This document shows positions 57,501 to 64,000 of a stretch of DNA of 64,000 nt, piece by piece. Position 1 is the first letter of the stretch, and each line of letters starts with the position of its first letter. This DNA comes from Cruorifilaria tuberocauda (Eukaryota; Nematoda; Chromadorea; Rhabditida; Onchocercidae), in the NCBI GenBank assembly GCA_013365365.1, contig JABVXU010000096.1, positions 62,001-126,000 on the forward strand. Reading direction: 5' to 3'. The position numbers were made by a program, and so were the translations under genes. The notes under the pieces are model-generated. The model saw only the letters and a list, made by a program, of their open reading frames with translations, had not been told where the DNA came from and ran no database searches.

Positions 57501-58268
57501 ATAAGTGCTGATAAACCATTTGGACTCCAGCTTACGCCACGAACCTAAAATTACCTATATTATTGTTTCGAGCCTTTCACAATGCTGTTTTTGCCAATAT
57601 TTATGAAAGTAAATGGATGTTGCTGTAGGATGAAATGAACATAAAAATTTGCAAAATATAAATCATTTCATAACCAAATTTTAGTTATCTTTTATACTTG
57701 ACATAACCATCTGTTTCACTAACCTTAATACCACGATCGTTCACCAATTCTACACTCCATCTTTCTTCATTCGGTACCCAAACATAAATTATTCCTGAAC
57801 TATCGCAGCTTGCCAATTTCATTTGCTCCTTGTTCCATGCTACTATATTTATTGTAGTATGGTGACCGCGAAGATTAAAATTAATTCTCCTATTATCGTC
57901 TCGCAATGGACAAACTTCTGTTGCTGTCACTCCTACTGCTCCTGATTCTGATCCTGGAGAAAAACAGGTGGAATTTAAGATGATGTGCGAAACTGTGAAA
58001 CACTCCATACGTTTAGAAATTAAGACTAATAGTTTATATCTGTTGAAAACAACATCATAAGTTAAATGACACTGATATCATTATGCCTAATAATGACAGC
58101 GGAACCTGGCGGTAAATCAACTTACATCACGTACATCAATTGAAAGAACTTACCGGTAGCTAAGAGGCCTGTATCGGCATTATTGCCATTAGGTATCCAG
58201 TTCAAGCAAGTAATACTAGAATCAAAAACACAACCAGGCCAATCGTCACTTTCCCAAATGATCTTCAT
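51565..58268 (-). CDS. TULP4: TULP4-type tubby superfamily protein (WD40, SOCS box, tubby C-terminus)
   Basis: Seventeen minus-strand exons join in phase to 959 residues (human TULP4 is 1543): 58154-58268, 57724-57953, 57313-57544, 56832-56974, 56172-56388, 55713-55882, 55278-55527, 54934-55085, 54764-54841, 54420-54625, 54158-54266, 53656-53940, 53438-53531, 53111-53262, 52810-52909, 52547-52707, 51565-51750. The N-terminal third is a WD40 domain ([49 protein letters not shown]). A SOCS-box-like stretch follows ([14 protein letters not shown]...LPLPPRERN), suggesting a cullin-RING adaptor. Then the first tubby part (YCTIRPVP..., [28 protein letters not shown]), a middle with charged coiled-coil character, and the terminal tubby part ([56 protein letters not shown]). 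The tubby fold is split by a long insertion, as in TULP4. The start follows GTGCAG by three bases. Confidence 0.95.
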
Positions 58269-58736
58269 GCACTGCACGTATGTATACTTCACCTTCTTTC
58301 TCTTGCAATCTTCCGATTATTATTTATTCAACCATTAAAATAGTCTTTTGTAATACGTTGAAACGCTCGTTTTTGGCAAAGAAAATAAAGTGTTACAAAG
58401 CTGAGCTAATCGTAAACTAATGATAAATGAATATATCTGAAGAAAGTAGAGGTATTTGATTAACGATATTTATTGAGAGTGTAGTACTACTTTATTTATG
58501 CCGGATAGGGAATAAGCTGTAAATAAATCTAAAATCAAGGACTACGACTGTTCTGCAAATGCATACTCTCTAAGCGATTTTTATTTCACACGGTGTAACA
58601 GTTACCGTCGGCCCAAAGCTGAAAATTTACGACCATTGTGAAAAATCTAAAATTACAACCAAAATTATACAGCATTAATGATTGCTTTTTAATTTGTTGA
58701 TTATATACATCATGATTTATAGTTTCTGGACAGAAT

Positions 58737-59427
58737 ATGGATAAATTCCTGAGATTTCGGGAATGCGTAGTGCCTATTGAACACAGTAATCTTGTAGAAA
58801 TTATTGGTGAAGTTAAGAGAAGCGCATGCTTTCCAGTGCTTATATTTATTTTAATGTCTACACTATTCATTTCAGAAAAAATATCTTTCTATACTTTTCT
58901 CACAATTACTGTATCAAATTCTTCCGATAGGTAAGAATGAAGGAAAATTTATTTCAAATAAGACAAGTTTTCATTTTATTTTAAAACGGGGAGATGAGAA
59001 TAAAAAAATCAGTTTAATTCAGGCAAGGAACGGATATTAGTAAGAGGAATTGAATATTCTAAAGATTGCTTAACTGATAAATGAAGCAGATAACGTTTTT
59101 AATTAGCAAAAAAAAATTTTGCTGAGAATTAGACGTAATGATAAATGAATAAAAGAGAAAAAGAAGCAGAGAGAGATATGTAGTGCTTGAAAAGACTACC
59201 AAAAATGGTTGAGTAGAAGCAAAATATTTCAATAAAATGCTAAAACTAGTAACAAATGTAGAAAGGTTAGGACGTAAGGGAAAAGATGAGATGGCAGTAA
59301 CTGCTTTGTTTGCCATAAGTATGAATGTACTAAACCTGTTTTATAGTTTATTGATAATGGATGCGCTTTCAAGTGGAAATTGTCAGCAATGTTTACTTCC
59401 AGATGACATTTCCCATCGTTTCTTTTA
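58737..59427 (+). CDS. Candidate two-exon small membrane protein (weak)
   Basis: I do not recognise this product. A plus-strand frame starts MDKFLRFRECVVPIEHSN, just after a TTTCTGGACAG acceptor-like site, runs through a hydrophobic stretch (CFPVLIFILMSTLFI), and reaches a strong donor (GATAG then GTAAGAA) at about 58930. A second frame (about 59265-59427) would join in phase, adds another hydrophobic segment (ALFAISMNVLNLFYSLLIM) and a stop, giving about 118 residues. The acceptor for the second exon (GTAGAAAG) is poor and there is no homology, so this may be chance. Confidence 0.22.
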
Positions 59428-59651
59428 GTATCAATGCAAAGCAGTTTTATTAGGTGAGAAAATAATTCATCTAATTTTTTATGGAATGTGGAAGAAGCAT
59501 CCGTTTTTTCGCTAATTCCTTTCCTCTTTCCGCTCTTACAATTACCATAATATGTAATACTGAAGTATGGAAAAAGCAGATAAGTTTTTGAAATTGGAAT
59601 AGAGGTATGTCTAATTGAAGCCTAAAGATTAAGGAATATATGGATTGTTTA

Positions 59652-59704
59652 AATTTTGATTAGAATGATCAGACTTTTTGATTTTGGTTAGAATGATCAA
59701 AGTT
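59652..59704. repeat. Short tandem repeat, two copies of a roughly 26-bp unit
   Basis: Two adjacent copies share TTTTGATT followed by TTAGAATGATCA with small differences. Non-coding. Confidence 0.55.
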
Positions 59705-60228
59705 TTATCATTAACACTGAAATTGATTACGGTTCTATCATTACCATTGAATGTTGAGTACTTATCCATGTAAGACCTTCGTTTATTTTTATCATCCAAG
59801 TATTTTATCATAATGTTAATTTGTTAGGGTGTTATTTTAACTGTTTTAATAATTCCCCATTTTATCATATAATTAATTGAATTCAATAGTGATGGAGGGA
59901 GTTGAATTTTCAATTTCTGGAATTACGAGATTTAAAACTTGAATTGCTAATAGAAGAGTGGTTTATGGGAGCCCGCTAAATTTGCAAATGCAATTCACAT
60001 GCACGTAATGCTCAAAATATAGATGAAACTAGATTTCACCATAAACCAATCAATCTTTTTACAGGTTTTCAGTAACTTTGAATGTTTCTATTGAACAAAG
60101 AATTTATTATAAGAATTCAAGTAAAAATTTTTATATTATTGAGAATGTTTAAAAAGTATCCATGATGACCTGGAATAACTTGTCACAGTGATGAATAAGA
60201 AGAATGGCGATGGGATTATTGGCGCTGT

Positions 60229-60261
60229 TCTTATTTTCTATTCTTATTTTCTATTCTCTTT
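60229..60261. repeat. Short tandem repeat (CTATTCTTATTTT unit)
   Basis: A pyrimidine-rich unit containing TTCTTATTTTCTA is repeated about twice in tandem. Non-coding, likely slippage. Confidence 0.6.
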
Positions 60262-61605
60262 AAATAATAATCATTATTCATTGAATCCAAAAAAAAGAAA
60301 ATCAGTTTGTTGAAGGATGAATCACCACCAATTAAATCAAATTTGATTTTCATAACCGCAGTCAGTAACTGTGATAAATTCAGCAATCATTTTGATGATT
60401 TTGAACAGTCATAGCAATTGCAATAACAAACCATATCATAAATGAAATTACAATGATGTTACGATGGAGACACTAGCAATGATTAGAGCACTCGAAAAAA
60501 AGCAACCAATATTTTAAAATTTTAAACAAATATAGAACTGGAATGCTATTAGATGTGACAGACATTTTTATCATATAACTAATCAACGAATTCGTTTAAA
60601 TGAAGGTTGAAAAGAGATCAACTTCTAGGTAAATTTTATAAAAATCATCTCATTAAGAGATTGGGAAGAGAGTCTAAAAAAAATTATAAAAAAAATTAAA
60701 GACAACAAATCATATGAAAAAACACAAATTAGATAGTAATAATTGCAGGGAAAATATGTAACGAGTGTTGATTTCCTATTTGCGAAAGTTTCTAGCTCCT
60801 GAGTAACAATCAAAACTTTTTTAATCCTTCAGCTTTTCAAATTTCCAAATATTTCCGGTATTCCCAGCAACGAAATTTGAGATCTTCACCTATTCAAATA
60901 CCTTAAATATTGGTGATTTACGAATGAAGTCAATTGAATTACCGATTATTGTGTTATTAAAATTTATGGGAACGGTGTAAAATAATAAACAAATCGACCG
61001 ACGGTGCGCTTAAACGAAACACTAGTAAATGTTTCATCTTTTTGCATCAGATTCCAAAGACACTGCATAATCAGTTTTGATCTAGTTTACAAGAACAACA
61101 ATCTACGTGTTCTGAAAGTTCACTGAGAGAACATACGACTGAATGAAATTTATTTTGCAAAATATTTGTTGCCAAAACAGAAGATCCCTCCGATCATATA
61201 TGTTCAATATCTATTATTTCAACAGTTGAAAAGCAATGAGTAGTTCGTATTATTTTAATGATATTTCGCAATTTTGAAATTGCGGGCAATTTAGAATATT
61301 GATCAAATGATTTAATAAAAAATAAGCTCTATAATCTACCAGGCGATCTCGGCACTTTCTCTATTGATTTTTAATAATCGACAAACGGAAAAATCTCGCA
61401 ACTTCTAACAATTTTAATAGTACCTATAGTGATTTTAATAATTTTAATAGTAGGCTCATTCTTGATTATTCTGCAAGCTCATTGCAGAAGCTCTTTAAGA
61501 GCTTCATCAAACTGTATATTTCATTATTTCTGCAACAAACAACGAATATCCCTATTTGTTTAGCACTTTTTCTTTCAACGGAAATAGTAGCACAAATATT
61601 TATTA

Positions 61606-61631
61606 GAAACTAAAACAAAACAAAACAAAAC
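61606..61631. repeat. (AAAAC)n microsatellite
   Basis: About four to five tandem AAAAC pentamers within the intergenic region upstream of the TULP4-type gene. Confidence 0.8.
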
Positions 61632-62451
61632 GCTTCAAGTGCAATAAAACTGACCAAACCTGATAAAAGTGGTAACCAAACTAATACAAGAAGTTCCTTG
61701 CTCAAATCAAATTCCCCTATCACAGAGAGATCATTTATTAGGAACCGAAAATGCGGATAAAGCACTTAAATTTTTGCAACAGCAGTTTTATGTAGGTAGT
61801 ATTACTGCATAAAAATTTTCGACTCAAATATTATATATACACAAAGAATAAAATCAAAATAAGAAATAACTCGGCTGTACGGCGGAATAAAAAAAAATCA
61901 AAAAGAATTCGTCTTATTGTGATATTTCAGCTTGGACGACTGCGAAGCAATAAATAGAGAAAAATGATATCCATTTTAAACCATAATCTTTTCGAGCATA
62001 ATTTATATCAGCTGTTTTGACCTCTAAATTTGATATAATATTGCGTCTAGTCTTATGGCAATGAGCATTAAACATCGAAATTTCAGTTGACAAAATTCAT
62101 CCCTTACTCATTATAAGAACCAACCAAATTTTGATGCAAAACCATTAAATCCAGATGAAAAGCAAAAAGATAAAATAAGCTCTTAGTCTAATCGAATAAA
62201 AAAATGAGTTAATAACGTAAGTGTCGGGTATTTAGTGACTATTAGCAATGTAAAAATCACATAATGTGAACTACAGTATTTTTAAAGTATGAGCATTGAA
62301 CTTTCCTTATATCATCAATTTCGACAACTTTACATAATTATCTTCCGGCTTCGAAGATCCTAATTCCATCATAGGAGAGAATAGCAAAAATTTATAATTA
62401 TCAGAGATGACGCAATATATATTGAAGTAACATATAAAAATAGTAAAAGCA

Positions 62452-63981
62452 TTAGTATCGCCCACTTTGCATTGCGTGATTCATTGCTTGCGTAGTAGCT
62501 GCTGATGCAGCTGCTCGAACCGCTCCTGATACAGCCTAAATTAAATAGAATAATGAAAGAACTATCCGTTTTCCCTTTTATTATTAGAACTTCCAATTTC
62601 TGAAAAAGACGTTTCATGTAATCTAAAAACCAGTAATTTTTTATCTATACAGCTTTATGTGATCAAATAGGTAGAAGTGTACAAAGCGTTTTCCAGCCCA
62701 TTATCTCAAATGGATTTGAGATACATTAACAAAACATCATCTAAACTCATAATTATTGAGCTCTCCGCAAGAATTATAAAATAGTTACCCGTTTACACCA
62801 AAATATGAAAAAAAAATCCTCATCCTACGCCTACGTAACATATGTGTGCGATAAATGTTTTGATATCCTCTAAATTGAATTTTTCGGCACCTGCGAAAAA
62901 AGATATTTAGTATATATAAACTACAATAACCTGTTGAATGTTTCGATCGGCCATAACACCATCAGAGAATTCTTTGCGTGCTTTGTCCAAACTGAAACCA
63001 GCACCACGATAGAAGCGATGGACTCTGAACAATGCAAATAGCATTCCAGCGAATGCAGCCGTGAATGCGATCGCTGATATAATCATTAGTAGGGATGCGA
63101 ATATGCTATGACTGAAGTGGACTATCATAAGACAACACAAAAATAGAGAAGTGAATATTACACCGTTTTTCAATTAAACATAGTTATCACAGTGCATTCA
63201 TTACTAGCAATAAGTTGCATTTGAACCTATCAAGAATTACAGATAAATAGGGTGATCCTCATATTAACTTCTAAAAAAAATTGTTTGATCAAATATTTTG
63301 ATCAAAACAAAATATTATAAAAGAAAGCAAAATAAGAAAATTTACTGGAATGTGTTAATAGCATTAATCCAACCGCAAGCATACTGCGACAAACCAAGTG
63401 CTTGCACCAGTGTGAATATTGAATGGAAGAAAAGAACGAGGAAGAACAGCATAAAGTTGAATGAGCTGTCATTCCTGAAATGAGATAAAAATCTTAAGAT
63501 TTTTCCGGAAGATAAATGCTTCATCAGCATTGGATTAAATATATTATAATTTTTGGGTAAAAATTTGTAACTTTTTTGTGACTACAAAAAGAAACTGGCA
63601 TATACAACCACATATAAAATTATTATTACAAATACGTTAATATAACTTTTCGTCACGAATTTTTGATTTATTAAAACAAACTTTTATTCGCCCCATTATT
63701 TCGTGCTTAATTGCCGCAATTACTTCAAAGCAAATAGAAAATAACATAAAAAACCTGAATGCTTTGTAGACAGGACGAAACCAGAATAGAAACGAACAGG
63801 ACGAGAGCAGTAAAATCTGTATGATAGCGAGAACCAATATGCCAATGGACCCATTGCCAAAAACAACGTAAAAGAAAGATGCAATGACATTAACTGTCAA
63901 GGCTAATACATAAGTCAGGAAAACATAATAAACTAAAGTAACCGTGCGTTGAAACTGTACCGGAATCTCTACTTCGATATC
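62452..63981 (-). CDS. scm-1: Secretory carrier-associated membrane protein (SCAMP), 3' part
   Basis: SCAMPs are four-pass membrane proteins of recycling vesicles that act in endocytosis and exocytosis. Five minus-strand exon segments are readable: 63755-63981, 63346-63474, 62931-63111 and 62452-62535 (stop TAA), giving about 206 residues; earlier exons lie beyond the right edge. The first visible residues, DIEVEIPVQFQRTV, are the family segment just before the first membrane span. Four hydrophobic spans follow. Between spans two and three is the SCAMP E-peptide region CSFLFWFRPVYKAFR (family: CWYRPIYKAFR). After span four comes FRVHRFYRGAGFSLDKARKEF, then an Ala-rich tail (AVSGAVRAAASAAT...) typical of SCAMPs. 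The N-terminal NPF repeats and coiled coil would be encoded outside the window. The window shows four exons, all in phase. Confidence 0.93.
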
Positions 63982-64000
63982 CTGAAATGAAATAAAGTTT

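Larger units (their letters stand above)
58269..62451. other. Large intergenic region between the TULP4-type and SCAMP genes
   Basis: About 4.2 kb. It includes the promoter of the TULP4-type gene near 58.3 kb and the 3' flank of the SCAMP gene near 62.4 kb. One weak coding candidate lies at 58737-59427 (separate entry). I also see short tandem or simple repeats at 59652-59704, about 60229-60261 and 61606-61631. No recognisable domain on either strand. Confidence 0.5.

Noticed and set aside
58586..58870. 94-codon minus-strand frame upstream of the TULP4-type gene
   Set aside because: Antisense to the stronger plus-strand candidate, no family match and no splice sites in register.

Overview
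The window looks like nuclear DNA of a spirurid/filarial-type (clade III) nematode. It is very AT-rich, its genes are intron-dense (up to 47 exons), introns mostly have GTAAG-like donors and TTTCAG-like acceptors, and several start codons sit just behind an acceptor-like TTTCAG, as expected for spliced-leader trans-splicing. Every protein I could name is a conserved animal protein. I saw no bacterial genes, Wolbachia insertion, CRISPR array, rRNA or tRNA. The genus is an inference; no search was run.

I rebuilt the genes exon by exon by matching splice sites, reading phase and remembered family sequence. Eight models close in frame over all the exons I found. Left to right: (1) 0.7-9.5 kb, minus strand: a possible operon-like trio of a small unrecognised protein (about 102 aa), the cytosolic iron-sulfur assembly factor CIAPIN1/anamorsin (268 aa), and a type II membrane coiled-coil protein resembling the Golgi GOLM family (367 aa). 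(2) 11.5-30.6 kb, plus strand: a complete TOR kinase (let-363/MTOR), 47 exons, about 2532 aa. (3) 30.6-35.9 kb: no complete gene, but a solo LTR with a target-site duplication, one copy of a dispersed repeat, and a single exon coding a bHLH domain of the OLIG/BHLHE22 type. (4) 35.9-39.3 kb, minus: NAD(P)HX epimerase NAXE, with a second repeat copy in its large intron. (5) 40.4-42.8 kb, plus: a GSK-3-type kinase, followed by a long hairpin. (6) 44.3-47.2 kb, minus: CK2 catalytic subunit alpha (kin-3). (7) 47.7-50.3 kb, plus: mitochondrial cysteine desulfurase NFS1, head-to-head with CK2 alpha. (8) 51.6-58.3 kb, minus: a TULP4-type WD40-SOCS-tubby protein. (9) 58.3-62.4 kb: mostly non-coding, one weak membrane-protein candidate. 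(10) 62.5-64 kb, minus: the 3' part of a SCAMP membrane-trafficking gene that runs off the window.

Functional links: TOR, GSK-3 and CK2 are core growth-signalling kinases within about 35 kb. CIAPIN1 and NFS1 are both in iron-sulfur cluster biogenesis (cytosolic and mitochondrial). I found no evidence of an undescribed multi-gene system. The most interesting points are the missing first cluster cysteine in CIAPIN1, the shortened regulatory region and extra FAT insertion of TOR, the divergent GSK-3, the orphan bHLH exon, the GSK-3 3' hairpin and the solo LTR.
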